Positions 51,705 to 60,422 of a stretch of 64,000 nucleotides of DNA are shown here, piece after piece. Within the stretch, counting starts at the first letter, position 1, and each line of letters starts with the position of its first letter. The DNA lies in the NCBI RefSeq assembly GCF_001583415.1, contig NZ_CP014475.1:2480001-2544000 (forward strand), in the 5' to 3' direction. The notes beneath the pieces are model-generated. The model was not told the DNA's origin, did no database searches, and saw nothing but the letters and a program-made list of their open reading frames with translations. Made by a program: the position numbers and the translations under genes. The stretch comes from Mycolicibacterium phlei (lineage in GTDB: Bacteria > Actinomycetota > Actinomycetes > Mycobacteriales > Mycobacteriaceae).

Positions 51705-52187
51705 ATGCGCTCGACGACACGGTTGATGACCCTGGCCGCCGCGCTCGCGGTCGCCGCACCGCTCGCACCGGCGGGCACCGCCTCCGCCCAGAGCACCTTC
51801 CTGCCGTTCAGCCAGATGCTGCGGCGCTGTGACTTCAGCGAGACGGACTTCAACGGCCCGACGGGGTTCGGCCGGCCGCAGGGGGTCCTGCACACCAACG
51901 GCCACGACGTGGTCGCCGACGTCTCGATCGACCAGGCCAGACCGAACACGCGCTACGACGTGCGGCTCATCCAGATGCCGCGGCTGGCCTCGGCGCCGTG
52001 CTGGGGCGGGGACCCGGGCGTCGCGGTGGCCTCCCTGGTCACCGACGGCATCGGGCACGGACAGGTCCTGGTGCACGACACCAAGGAGCCCGGCGCCACC
52101 GGCGCCTGGGTGTTCATCAGCCTGCCGAACCCGTACTCACAGGACCCCGCGGAGTTCTACACCACGGATTTCGTCGCCAAGATCTAG
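51705..52187 (+). CDS. secreted protein of unknown function
   Basis: A 160-residue protein from ATG 51705. A Sec signal peptide (RLMTLAAALAVAAPLAPAGTASA, cleavage near residue 29) precedes a small beta-rich domain: two Cys (RRCDFS and APCWGG) may pair, followed by VHDTKEPGATGAWVFISLPNPYSQDP. The VVADVSIDQARPNTRYDVRLIQMPR stretch recurs in mycobacterial secreted proteins without a named family. It ends 11 bases from the convergent YaaA gene. Confidence 0.7.
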   Translation: MRSTTRLMTLAAALAVAAPLAPAGTASAQSTFLPFSQMLRRCDFSETDFNGPTGFGRPQGVLHTNGHDVVADVSIDQARPNTRYDVRLIQMPRLASAPCWGGDPGVAVASLVTDGIGHGQVLVHDTKEPGATGAWVFISLPNPYSQDPAEFYTTDFVAKI

Positions 52188-52197
52188 CTCGGCACCT

Positions 52198-52944
52198 CTA
52201 ACTCGGCACCAAGATCGTCAGCTCGTTCCCGTCGCGCTCGACCCGCATCCTGGCCCGCCGCGCCACCGCGGCCACGGCCGCCGCGTCGTCGGGCTCGGAC
52301 GTCGAGGACGCCAGGGCGCGGGCCAGCCGGCCCTTGTGCGCCTTGTTGAAGTGGGTGACCACCTTGCGGTTGCCGTCGGCGTCCTCGGAGACGACGTCGA
52401 CGCGCACCGCACCGGGCAGCCGCCCGAGCCCGGCGTAGGAGCCCGACCGCAGGTCGACGATCAGCTCCTGCTCGGCCAGCCCGGCCAGCACGGGTTCGAG
52501 CACCGGTCGCCACCGGCTCGCCAGCGTCGGACGGCCGGGCAGCTTCGATCCGGCCGACAGCCGGTACGCCGGCACCGGGTCGTCGGCCCGCAGCAGCCCG
52601 AACAGCGCCGACCCGACCGCCAGGCGGGCCCGGGACCGCTCGGCGGCGGCCCCGCGGAGCGAGCCGACGTCCAGCGCGTCGTAGAGCACGCCGGTGTAGC
52701 GGTGGATCGCCGGCAGGGTGGGCGCACTGCGCAGCGCGGCGTTGCGCTCGATCTCGGCGTCCTGCGACGCGGACAGCCCCAGGGCGCGGCGGCAGGCGGC
52801 CGGATCGGCGGCCAGCGTCACCAGCTCGTCGACCAGCTCGGCGCGCAGCGGTGTGAGCTCCGGGGCGCTCAGGGCCCCCAGATCAAGGGGCGGTCCGTCA
52901 CCACCGGCCCGCTTCGTCTCCGACGGCGGAAGAAGCACGATCAC
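52198..52944 (-). CDS. yaaA: YaaA family peroxide stress protein (DUF328)
   Basis: A 248-residue protein from GTG 52944. It begins VIVLLPPSETKRAGGDG, the YaaA hallmark, and includes RYTGVLYDALDVGSL, GSALFGLLRADDPVPAYRLSAGSKLP and VVTHFNKAHKGRLARAL. In E. coli YaaA lowers intracellular free iron during hydrogen peroxide stress. In this window it stands near katG and the bacterioferritin block, consistent with iron/peroxide defence. Confidence 0.88.
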   Translation of the reverse strand: MIVLLPPSETKRAGGDGPPLDLGALSAPELTPLRAELVDELVTLAADPAACRRALGLSASQDAEIERNAALRSAPTLPAIHRYTGVLYDALDVGSLRGAAAERSRARLAVGSALFGLLRADDPVPAYRLSAGSKLPGRPTLASRWRPVLEPVLAGLAEQELIVDLRSGSYAGLGRLPGAVRVDVVSEDADGNRKVVTHFNKAHKGRLARALASSTSEPDDAAAVAAVARRARMRVERDGNELTILVPS

Positions 52945-52975
52945 GCCGGAGAGGCTATCCGGGGGCCGGACGGGA

Positions 52976-53590
52976 TCAGGCAGGCGGTGGCGGTGGGGCG
53001 AGCGGGTCCGCGGGCGGCGGGGGCGGCACCGGCGCATCCGGTCCGGCCACCGGGGGCGGCGGCAGGAGCGGGTCGGCGGCCGGCGGGGGAGCCGGGGCGA
53101 ACGGGTCGGCGGGCGGCGGGGGTGCCGGCGCGAACGGGTCCGCGGGCGGGGGAGGCGGGGCCATGGGGACCTCGCCGGACATCGTGACCACCTGCGCGGC
53201 CGGGTCCATCGGCTGGTCGGCGGGCAGGGGCAGGAACATGTGCTTGGTGAACTGCTTCTGGTAGGCGCCGCCGCCGCCGATCTTCACGCCGCCGCCCTCA
53301 CCGGAGGAGACGGGGGTGCCGTCGGGCAGGGTCGCGGCGGTGTGGCTGCTGTTCCAGCCGACCACCAGCGCACCGGGCCGGGTGCCGTACTGGAACCCGC
53401 GCTGAAGCAGCTCTTGTTCGATGTTGCCGGTGTGGAACCGGTCGCCGAAGATCGGCCGCCCGGTCGCCGCGTTGGTCACCCAGGAGACCAGGCCGGAGCA
53501 GTCCGTACCCGCGGGGGAGTCCCCACCCGGGATGTACGGCGTGCCCGACACCTGGTTCACAAGTGTCAGAAGCGTGGCTATAGCAAACAT
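52976..53590 (-). CDS. NlpC/P60-like protein with Pro-rich repeat tail
   Basis: About 204 residues from ATG 53590; a GTG at 53647 would add 19 in the AT-rich leader. The NlpC/P60-like part (about 1-110) carries Cys in GGDSPAGTDCSGLVSW and His in NSSHTAATLPDG, spaced as in peptidoglycan hydrolases and in mycobacteriophage lysin N-terminal domains. The C-terminal ~80 residues consist of repeats of ADPFAPAPPPP/ADPLLPPPP. A signal peptide is weak. It may bind or cut the cell wall, or be a phage-derived relic. It lies next to the AT-rich island. Confidence 0.65.
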   Translation of the reverse strand: MFAIATLLTLVNQVSGTPYIPGGDSPAGTDCSGLVSWVTNAATGRPIFGDRFHTGNIEQELLQRGFQYGTRPGALVVGWNSSHTAATLPDGTPVSSGEGGGVKIGGGGAYQKQFTKHMFLPLPADQPMDPAAQVVTMSGEVPMAPPPPPADPFAPAPPPPADPFAPAPPPAADPLLPPPPVAGPDAPVPPPPPADPLAPPPPPA

Positions 53591-53930
53591 GCGGCCGGAC
53601 GTTAACAGAGACGCGATGGGGCCACCAAAATCTGTGACCGCCGACACAGCTAATGATCGATATTGGTCAGTTCACGAATTGCGCTGCAAATTTTGGTGAT
53701 TCGCTACCGGATGGCAACATCAGTTCCCATTGATGAATTTGCCGTCAACTCAATGGGATTGCATCAGTCTCGCGATGGATCATCTCGAAATGTATTGAAA
53801 TACCCTGAATTTCGGACCTGCCGAGACTGCGCCGGCCGCGTCCGAGCGTCGTCTGCGGCGGCAAAGCGGCCCCCTCAGCGAAACGCCGGGCACCCCCACC
53901 CTCGCGCCAGCGAAGTCGGGCGCTGCCGGT
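53591..53930. other. AT-rich non-coding island
   Basis: About 340 bases without a credible gene. Bases 53,640-53,815 are strikingly AT-richer than the rest of the window (attgatgaattt, attgaaatac), with inverted repeats, then composition returns to normal near 53,820 before the phosphodiesterase stop at 53,931. Potential Lsr2-bound or recently acquired DNA; no ORF there shows coding character. Confidence 0.65.
53713..53758. repeat. two overlapping hairpins within the AT-rich island
   Basis: Hairpin A: ggcaa plus catca (53713-53722) pair with tgatg (53731-53735) and ttgcc (53739-53743) around gttcccat with a three-base bulge. Hairpin B: tcccattga (53725-53733) pairs with tcaatggga (53750-53758). 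They share bases 53725-53735, so only one can form at a time. Another 6-base pair, cgaaat and atttcg, lies at about 53,789-53,815. Confidence 0.5.
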
Positions 53931-55067
53931 TCAGCCGTTCGCCAGCAGCAGAGGCACGGTCTGCTCGGCGGCGGTCAGCGAGCCGTGGTGTCCTATCAGG
54001 GACGATTCGACGGGCTCGGTGGTCCGCCGGACCAGGGCGGCCGACCCCCGCGCGGCGGCGATCACGTCGCCGATCCGGGGCCGTGCGGAGTCGCTGACGC
54101 GCTCGCCGAACCAGCCCGCCGCGATCGCCTCCTCCCGCGTCAGTACCCACGCCCGATCGCCCAGTTCAGCCCGCCATGCGGCCAGCACATCGTCCTGCGC
54201 GCCGTCCTCTATATAGAGGTGTCGTGCGCGGGCCTCCCCGCCGATGGCCCGCACCCCCTCCAGCAGCGCGGGGCGGGCCTCGATGTCGACCGTCTCCTCC
54301 TCGCTGACGGCCACCATCCCGTGGTCGGCGACCACCGCCAGCAGCCCGCCGGGCGGCAGCGCCGCCACGATCGACTCGACCAGCCGATCGACCTGGCGCA
54401 GCTGCATCCGCCACGGTGCCGACCCCGGCCCGTACAGGTGGCCGAGCGTGTCGAGGTCGCTGTGGTAGCCGTAGCAGAAGCCGCGGTCGGCGACGGCGTC
54501 CACCACGGCGGCGGCCAGATCGCCCAGCCCGTGCACACCCACGTAGCGGCCGCCGCGCAGCAGCGCGCGGGTCAGCCCGGATCCGTCGAACACCGCGCCG
54601 GAGATCACGCTGACCGCGACCCCGGCGGACTGGGCCCGCTCGAATGTCGTCGGCAGCGGCTGGACCTGCTCGGGTGGCACCGTGGCCCGCAGGTCGTCGC
54701 CCCACGGGTGCGGCCGCCACCGCAGCGCGTTGATCACGCCGGCCTGCGGCAGGCGGAACGTGTAGCCGACGAACCCGTGCTCGCCGGATCGGTGTCCGGT
54801 GCCGACCGCCGCGAGTCCGGCGGCCGTCGTGGACGGGAACCCGACCGAAAGCGTGCGGTCGCGCAGTCCGGCCAGCACCGGGGCGTCGGCGGCGTGGGTG
54901 TCCAGCAGTTCGGCGCCCAGGCCGTCGATGAGCAGCACGCACGCCCCCGCGACCTCGCGCTGCAGGTCGATGCGGGCCTCGAAGCCCGCGACGCCCATCG
55001 CCGCGAGCACCGACGGCACCACGTCGGCCAGGTGGGGCAGATCCGGATTCGGGGTCGGCAGGTCCAC
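53931..55067 (-). CDS. alkaline-phosphatase-superfamily phosphodiesterase/nucleotide pyrophosphatase
   Basis: A 378-residue protein from GTG 55067. It has the family's metal and nucleophile sites: VLLIDGLGAELLD, GFPSTTAAGLAAVGTG (nucleophile Thr), GYHSDLDTLGHLYGPG (Asp/His) and VVADHGMV (Asp-His). This type I phosphodiesterase/NPP fold hydrolyses phosphate esters such as nucleotides or lipid head groups in a two-zinc site. No signal peptide. It is a typical actinobacterial member with no known substrate. Confidence 0.85.
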   Translation of the reverse strand: MDLPTPNPDLPHLADVVPSVLAAMGVAGFEARIDLQREVAGACVLLIDGLGAELLDTHAADAPVLAGLRDRTLSVGFPSTTAAGLAAVGTGHRSGEHGFVGYTFRLPQAGVINALRWRPHPWGDDLRATVPPEQVQPLPTTFERAQSAGVAVSVISGAVFDGSGLTRALLRGGRYVGVHGLGDLAAAVVDAVADRGFCYGYHSDLDTLGHLYGPGSAPWRMQLRQVDRLVESIVAALPPGGLLAVVADHGMVAVSEEETVDIEARPALLEGVRAIGGEARARHLYIEDGAQDDVLAAWRAELGDRAWVLTREEAIAAGWFGERVSDSARPRIGDVIAAARGSAALVRRTTEPVESSLIGHHGSLTAAEQTVPLLLANG

Positions 55068-55133
55068 GGCCCAAGCCTGCCACGGCCCCGGCGCCCCGAA
55101 CCTGAAGCCGACGGAATCCCCCGCACGCTTGAC

Positions 55134-55841
55134 CTACGCCGACTCGTCTCGCTGACTCCGCGGGGTCACCTGGTCCGGCACCGTGGCCAGCGCCTCGCGC
55201 ACGCACTGCGCCCACCGCCGCTCGTCGACGGCCTCGAACGGTGCCCCGGCGAACGCGCTGGAGATCACCAGGTCCGGGGCGACGGTGCCCAGGAACGCCA
55301 CGCTGTTGCGCAGTTCGGCGGCGCTGCCCCGGCCGGGTGGCAGGAACGTTCCCCAGCTGCCCGTCTTGGTCTGAAACATGGTGTCGCCGGTGAACAGATA
55401 GCGCTCACCGGACACCCCGGTCACGAGAAAGCTTGTGCTGCCGTCGGAATGCCCTGGGGTGGGCAAAATCTCGACGCCGTTGTCATCAACGTGGCGTTCG
55501 TAGTCCAACAGCACGCCGACCACCGCGTGCCGGGACACCTCGGCCAGTTCGTAGCGTGAGGCGTGCAGCTTCGGGCCGAACCGGGCGGCGATGCGGGCCA
55601 GGTTCGGCCCGGCCTCGTCAAGATGCGAGAGATACTGCGCGCGAACGCCGCCGAGCGCCTCGATGGCGTCGAAGTCCGCCTCGGTGGCCGGGCTGTAGAA
55701 CAACACGTTGCCGCGCGGACCCCGCCAGAGATAGGCGTGGGTGGTCAGCCCCGGGTGCGGTGAGTCGAGCCTGGTCTGCCAGAGATCGGGGCGGATACGG
55801 GTCAGGGCGTTCCGCGGGGAGCGTGTGGTGGAAGGAGTCAT
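55134..55841 (-). CDS. metallo-beta-lactamase-fold protein
   Basis: About 235 residues from ATG 55841 (GGAGTC upstream; a GTG at 55862 adds 7). The chain follows the MBL fold: LTTHAYLWRGPRGNVLFYSPATEADFDAIEALGGVRAQYLSHLDEAGPNL, HVDDNGVEILPTPGHSDGSTSFLV and YLFTGDTMFQ. The usual zinc loop HxHxDH is reduced to SHLDEAG, so the first metal site is incomplete. The single His after TPGH and Asp in GDT are retained. A one-metal or non-enzymatic form is possible. Confidence 0.75.
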   Translation of the reverse strand: MTPSTTRSPRNALTRIRPDLWQTRLDSPHPGLTTHAYLWRGPRGNVLFYSPATEADFDAIEALGGVRAQYLSHLDEAGPNLARIAARFGPKLHASRYELAEVSRHAVVGVLLDYERHVDDNGVEILPTPGHSDGSTSFLVTGVSGERYLFTGDTMFQTKTGSWGTFLPPGRGSAAELRNSVAFLGTVAPDLVISSAFAGAPFEAVDERRWAQCVREALATVPDQVTPRSQRDESA

Positions 55842-55922
55842 GACTCGACCCTGCTTCCTCAACCATGGTTGAGGTCAAGCATTTTGTCCGCGAAAGCCGC
55901 TCCGAGGTGTCACCATCACTGC

Positions 55923-56309
55923 ATGATCCGCACGCTCGTCATGGTCACGGCGGTCGCCGCGGCAACTCTGGGCGCCGTTGCCACGTCGCTGGTGGCGGCA
56001 CCGGACGCCGAGGCCGTCTGCTACTCCGCCGAGTGCGTCCCCAACGTCGCCCGCGATGTCGTCGAGGGCGCCCCCTGCACACCGGGCAAGTACTTCAACT
56101 ACGGTCTGGGCGCGGCGGGGGAGACCTACGTCTGCAACCGGATCGGCGTCTGGACGCCGGCCGGCCCGCTGATCGGCATCTACAACGTCGCGCTGGACTG
56201 CCCGCAGCTCAACGCGTCCGCGCAGGGCTCCGACGGCGTCGCGTTCGTGTGCGCCGACATGGGCGGTGGGCACCTGCGCTGGGCCCACCGCATAGACACC
56301 CTCGAGTGA
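55923..56309 (+). CDS. small secreted cysteine-rich protein
   Basis: A 128-residue protein from ATG 55923. Signal peptide: TLVMVTAVAAATLGAVATSLVAAPDAEA. Six cysteines follow (VCYSAEC, APCTPG, YVCNR, DCPQ, VCADM), probably pairing as disulfides in an ~100-residue domain. The aromatic-glycine pattern GKYFNYGLGAAGETYVCNRIGVW is seen in other mycobacterial exported proteins. No known family. It lies between MBL and mmpL, and its end abuts the mmpL stop. Confidence 0.7.
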   Translation: MIRTLVMVTAVAAATLGAVATSLVAAPDAEAVCYSAECVPNVARDVVEGAPCTPGKYFNYGLGAAGETYVCNRIGVWTPAGPLIGIYNVALDCPQLNASAQGSDGVAFVCADMGGGHLRWAHRIDTLE

Positions 56310-59207
56310 CTAGACCTCCGCGGGCTCGGCGGCCGGTTTCGGCCACGGCTTCGGCACCGGCCGCTGGCGCACCCGCTGCGGCCACCAGAACCAGCGGCCC
56401 AGCAGCGCCGCCACCGACGGTGTCATCAGCGAGCGCACCACCAACGTGTCGAACAGCAGACCCAGACCGATGGTCGTACCAACCTGGCCGATGACGATCA
56501 TCTGGCTGACCGCCATGCCGGCCATGGTGAACGCGAACACCAGACCCGCGGAGGTCACGACGGAACCGGTGCCGGCCATCGACCGGATGATCCCGGTGTT
56601 GAGCCCGGCGTGCAGCTCCTCCTTCATCCGCGACACCAGCAGCAGGTTGTAGTCCGCGCCGACCGCGAGCAGCACGATCACCGCCATCGGCAGCACCATC
56701 CAGTGCAGCGGAATGCCAATCAGGTGCTGCCACAACAACACTGACAGACCGAACGAGGTGCCGAGGCTGAGCACCACGGTGCCGACGATGACCGCCGCGG
56801 CGGCGATGGCCCGGGTCAGCACCACCATGATGATGAAGATCAGGATCAGTGCCGCGGTCGCCGCGATCAGCAGGTCGTAGTCGGCGCCCTGCTGCATGTC
56901 CTTGTAGGTCGCCGCGCTGCCGCCGACCCAGATCGTGGACCCCTCCAGCGGGGTGTTCTTGATCGCGTCCGCGGCCGCGATGCGCAGCGGCTCGATGCGC
57001 GCCGTGCCCTCCTCGGTCAGCGGATCACCCTGGTGGACAACGGTGAACTTCACCGCGCGGCCGTCGGGCGAGAGGAACAGCTCCATACCGCGCTTGAAGT
57101 CCGCGGTCTCGAACGCCTCCGGCGGCAGGTAGAACGTGTCATCATTGCGCGCCTGGTCGAACGCCTGGCCCATCGCGGTCGCGTTCTCCTGCAGCGCGAT
57201 CGCCTGATCCTGCTGCGCCTTCTGCGCCTGATACTGGTTGAGGATCAGCTGCTTCTGGTTCTTCAGCGTCTGGATCTGCGCCGGCATCACCGCCGCCATC
57301 TGCGGCGTGAGCTCGGCCATGCGCTTCATGTCCGGAACCATGTCCGCGAAGTCCAGCGACATCTGGCTGACGCCGTCGAGGCTGTCGAAGATCGACCGCA
57401 GCGACCAGCACATCGGAATGTCGTAGCAGTGCGGTTCCCAGTAGAAGTAGTTGCGCAGCGGACGGAACTGGTCGTCGAAGTCGGCGAGGTGGTCGCGCAC
57501 CTCGTCGAGGTTGCCCGACGTGCCCTCCATCTTGGCCGCCATCGATCCGCTCACCTCGGCCAGCTGCAGGGTGACGTCGTACATCTTCTCCATCGCGTCG
57601 ATGCTCACCTGCAGGTCGTCGGCCTGTTTGAGGATGTTCTCCAGCACGGCCTGCTGGTTGTCGTTGTTCATCAACTGCGTTGTGCCGCTTTGGCTGAGGG
57701 TGTACGCCAGTGAGGCATGCTCGATCGGCTTGCCGTCCGGCCGGGTGATCGTCGTCACCTGCGCGATACCGTGCACGTTCTGCATCGCCTTGGCGATCTT
57801 GTCGATCACCAGGAAGTCCGCCGGGTTGCGCAGGTCGTGGTCGGCCTCGACCATGACCAGGTCGGGGTTCATCTTCGCGTCCGAGAAGTGCCGGTCCGCC
57901 GCGGCGTAACCGACGTTGGCCGACGCGTCGTCGGGCAGGTAGATCCGGTCGTTGTAGACGGTGTGGTAGCCCGGCAGCGTCAGCAGGCCGACGAGTGCCA
58001 GCACGATCGCCAGCACCAGCACCGCACCCGGCCACCGCACGCACGCGGCGCCGATGCGGCGCCAGCCGCGCGGCCGTTTCCACCGCTTGGGTTCGAGGAG
58101 CTTGCCGAACCGGGTGGCGACCGTGATCACCGCGGGTCCCAGCGTCAGCCCGGCGGCCACCACGATCGTCATACCGACCGCCACCGGAATGCCCATCGTC
58201 TGGAAGTACGGCAGCCGGGTGAAGTACAGGCACATCGTGGCGCCGGCGATGGTCATGCCCGAGGCCAGCACGACGTGCGCCGTGCCGCTGAACATCGTGT
58301 AGTAGGCCGACTCCCGGTCCTCGCCGTTGCGGCGGGCCTCGTGATAGCGGCCGATCAGGAAGATCGCGTAGTCGGTCGCCGCGGCGATCGCCAGCGTGAC
58401 CACCATGTTGCTCGCGAAGGTGGTCAGCCCGAAGACCTCGTGATACCCGAGGAACGCCACGATGCCGCGCGCCGACATCAGGCCCGCCATCACCAGGCCC
58501 ATCGTGATCGCCACCGTGGTCACCGACCGGTAGACCAGCAGCAGCATCACGATGATGATCGCGAACGTCAGCGCCTCAATGGTTTTCATGCTGGCGTCGC
58601 CGATCTCGCGCTGGTTCGCCGAGGTCGCGGCCGGACCGGTCACGTATGCCTGAACGCCAGGGGGAGCCTTGAGCTCCTCGATGATCTTGCCGATGGCCTC
58701 GACCGACTCGTTGGCCAGCGCCTGACCCTGGTCACCGGCGATGTACACCTGCACGTAGGCGGCCTTGCCGTCGACGCTCTGTGCACCGGCGGCGGTCAGC
58801 GTGTCACCCCAGAAGTCCTGGACGTGCTGGACGTGCTGGGTGTCGGCGCGCATCCGGCGCACCAGCTCGTCGTAGTAGACGTGCGCGTCGGCGCCCAGCG
58901 GGTCGTCGCCCTCCAGCACGACCATCACCGAGCTGCTGGTGTCGTACTCCTCGAACACCTTGCCGACGCGCTTGGTGGCGATGTACGACGGCGCGTCGGT
59001 GGGGCTCATCGACACCGAGCGCAGTTCACCGACGTCCTCGAGCGTCGGGACCGAGGTGTTGAGGAACGCGATGACCGCGACCCAGAAGATGATGATCGGG
59101 ACCGCGAACCTGCGGATGAACCTGGCGATGCGCGGACGCTTGACATGGCGTGCGGCCGGGATCGCGTCGGTCCGAGCCTCGCGGGTGTGCTTGGCCAGGA
59201 TGCTCAT
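56310..59207 (-). CDS. mmpL: MmpL family RND lipid/siderophore transporter
   Basis: A 965-residue transporter from ATG 59207, overlapping the mmpS stop by four bases. Two RND repeats are clear: TM1 near 35 ([12 protein letters not shown]), the first periplasmic loop, the five-helix run 190-380 containing [15 protein letters not shown], a second large loop 420-720 with a coiled region ([25 protein letters not shown]) and the second helix set with [15 protein letters not shown]. The coiled loop is the MmpL4/5 type used in siderophore and drug export. The length equals MmpL4. Export uses the proton gradient, with MmpS as partner. Confidence 0.9.
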   Translation of the reverse strand: MSILAKHTREARTDAIPAARHVKRPRIARFIRRFAVPIIIFWVAVIAFLNTSVPTLEDVGELRSVSMSPTDAPSYIATKRVGKVFEEYDTSSSVMVVLEGDDPLGADAHVYYDELVRRMRADTQHVQHVQDFWGDTLTAAGAQSVDGKAAYVQVYIAGDQGQALANESVEAIGKIIEELKAPPGVQAYVTGPAATSANQREIGDASMKTIEALTFAIIIVMLLLVYRSVTTVAITMGLVMAGLMSARGIVAFLGYHEVFGLTTFASNMVVTLAIAAATDYAIFLIGRYHEARRNGEDRESAYYTMFSGTAHVVLASGMTIAGATMCLYFTRLPYFQTMGIPVAVGMTIVVAAGLTLGPAVITVATRFGKLLEPKRWKRPRGWRRIGAACVRWPGAVLVLAIVLALVGLLTLPGYHTVYNDRIYLPDDASANVGYAAADRHFSDAKMNPDLVMVEADHDLRNPADFLVIDKIAKAMQNVHGIAQVTTITRPDGKPIEHASLAYTLSQSGTTQLMNNDNQQAVLENILKQADDLQVSIDAMEKMYDVTLQLAEVSGSMAAKMEGTSGNLDEVRDHLADFDDQFRPLRNYFYWEPHCYDIPMCWSLRSIFDSLDGVSQMSLDFADMVPDMKRMAELTPQMAAVMPAQIQTLKNQKQLILNQYQAQKAQQDQAIALQENATAMGQAFDQARNDDTFYLPPEAFETADFKRGMELFLSPDGRAVKFTVVHQGDPLTEEGTARIEPLRIAAADAIKNTPLEGSTIWVGGSAATYKDMQQGADYDLLIAATAALILIFIIMVVLTRAIAAAAVIVGTVVLSLGTSFGLSVLLWQHLIGIPLHWMVLPMAVIVLLAVGADYNLLLVSRMKEELHAGLNTGIIRSMAGTGSVVTSAGLVFAFTMAGMAVSQMIVIGQVGTTIGLGLLFDTLVVRSLMTPSVAALLGRWFWWPQRVRQRPVPKPWPKPAAEPAEV

Positions 59208-59626
59208 GCGGCCTTCACCAGGCAGTAAGTGGCAGCGTTCACGCCCTGTGACGTCCTCTCGTCCTTGACCTCGTCGTCGACGGTGACGCGGCAGCCGATG
59301 GTCTCGCCGGTGCCCTGGGCGACCAGGTTGGGCATCACCGACGGCATGGTGGTCTCCAGCCGCAGCGTCCACGGCAGGCTGACCTCGCCCGTGCGCTGCG
59401 GCAGTCCGTCGAGGTCGGTGTAGTTGATGACCGCGGACCCCGTGCCGAAGACCTCGTAGACGACGACCTTCGGGTTGAACTTCTCGGCGGTGTCGTTGCT
59501 GACCGGCGTCACCAGCGCGACATCGCGGCCGAACACCGACCGCAGGTGCGCCACGGTGAGCGCGCCGATCGTGATCAACGCCACGATCAGCACCGGCATC
59601 CACACCTTCTTGACCACGGCGATCAA
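59204..59626 (-). CDS. mmpS: MmpS family accessory protein
   Basis: About 140 residues from TTG 59626 (AAAGG upstream), the length of MmpS4; GTG 59617 is an alternative. A single N-terminal membrane span ([21 protein letters not shown]) is followed by the MmpS periplasmic beta-sandwich: [51 protein letters not shown] and C-terminal TYCLVK, with two paired cysteines. MmpS partners MmpL for export of siderophores or lipids. The pair with a divergent TetR gene matches M. tuberculosis mmpS4-mmpL4 (Rv0451c-Rv0450c, TetR Rv0452). Confidence 0.88.
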   Translation of the reverse strand: MIAVVKKVWMPVLIVALITIGALTVAHLRSVFGRDVALVTPVSNDTAEKFNPKVVVYEVFGTGSAVINYTDLDGLPQRTGEVSLPWTLRLETTMPSVMPNLVAQGTGETIGCRVTVDDEVKDERTSQGVNAATYCLVKAA

Positions 59627-59686
59627 CAGACGAGCCTTTCGCAGGAGGGGTCGAGGGGCGAGCGGGCCGGACGGCCGCGGGTTAGA

Positions 59687-59697
59687 TAGGTAACCTA
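59687..59697. promoter_or_regulatory. palindrome taggtaaccta between mmpS and tetR
   Basis: taggt and accta pair around one base. It is 60 bases upstream of the mmpS start; possible operator for the TetR protein. Its spacing does not fit the IdeR consensus. Confidence 0.4.
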
Positions 59698-59703
59698 AGT
59701 CCG

Positions 59704-59730
59704 ATAAGTGGATAGAGTCAATCCAGTTAT
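59704..59730. promoter_or_regulatory. long imperfect dyad, likely TetR operator of mmpS-mmpL
   Basis: Arms ataagtggat (59704-59713) and atccagttat (59721-59730) pair at 9 of 10 positions over a 7-base spacer. It lies between mmpS (start 59626) and the TetR gene (start 59766), a typical place for repressor binding to both. Confidence 0.6.
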
Positions 59731-59752
59731 GGACGGGCGTTACGGAGATCAC

Positions 59753-59758
59753 TAGGCT
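59753..59758 (+). promoter_or_regulatory. -10 element (TAGGCT), near-leaderless tetR promoter
   Basis: TAGGCT with 7 bases to GTG 59766 suggests the tetR transcript starts at its start codon, directly downstream of the dyad. Confidence 0.5.
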
Positions 59759-59765
59759 CGCGACC

Positions 59766-60422
59766 GTGGACGACAAGCCGTGCCGAGGGTTGCGCCGGGA
59801 CGCCGCGCGCAACCGCGAGCGCGTGCTCAAGGCCGCCCGCGAACTGTTCGTGATCCAGGGTCTCGAGGCCACCCTCAACGACGTCGCCAAACACGCGAAC
59901 GTCGGCGTGGGAACGGTCTACCGGCGGTTTCCCACCAAGGAGGACCTGGTCGAGGCGATCTTCGAGGACGGCCTGGATCAGCTGGCCGGTCTGGCGGAAA
60001 GCGCACTGTCCCATGACGATTCGTGGGACGGCCTGGTCTGGTACGTCGAGCATCTCTGTGAGCTCACGGCCACCGACCGCGGTCTGCGTGAGATCGTGTT
60101 CGGCACTGCCTACAAGGACAACGTCTGCATCGAACGCGCACGGACCCGGCTCAAGCCGCTGACCACCAGGCTCGTCGAACGCGCACGAGACGACGGTTAT
60201 CTGCGCCCCGACCTCGAAGCCGCGGACATGCCGATCATCGGCCTGCTCGCCGGGGCCGTAAGCGAGTGGGCCGGGCACGTCAAAGCCGACATCTGGCGCC
60301 GCTACGTCGCGATCATGCTGGACGGAATCCGCCGCCACGACGGCCAGCAGCCTCTGACCGTCGACGCGCTCGACGAGGAGCAGATGCACGTCGCCATGCG
60401 CGGCTGGAAGCCGGACGGCTAG
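59766..60422 (+). CDS. TetR-family regulator of mmpS-mmpL
   Basis: A 218-residue protein from GTG 59766. The HTH is in ATLNDVAKHANVGVGTVYRRFPTKEDLVEAIFEDGL. The C-terminal regulatory domain (about 70-210) holds ELTATDRGLREIVFGTAYKD and HVKADIWRRYVAIMLDGIRRH, similar to the regulators beside mmpS4. The dyad at 59704-59730 is the expected target. The inducing lipid or siderophore is unknown. Its stop abuts the convergent dienelactone-hydrolase-like gene. Confidence 0.88.
   Translation: MDDKPCRGLRRDAARNRERVLKAARELFVIQGLEATLNDVAKHANVGVGTVYRRFPTKEDLVEAIFEDGLDQLAGLAESALSHDDSWDGLVWYVEHLCELTATDRGLREIVFGTAYKDNVCIERARTRLKPLTTRLVERARDDGYLRPDLEAADMPIIGLLAGAVSEWAGHVKADIWRRYVAIMLDGIRRHDGQQPLTVDALDEEQMHVAMRGWKPDG

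Noticed and set aside
52980..53160. Repetitive GC-rich stretch as CRISPR or minisatellite
   Set aside because: It encodes Pro-rich repeats in frame within the NlpC/P60-like gene, with no spacers.
59681..59700. IdeR box before mmpS
   Set aside because: TAGGT and ACCTA half-sites are only one base apart, while IdeR boxes need seven.
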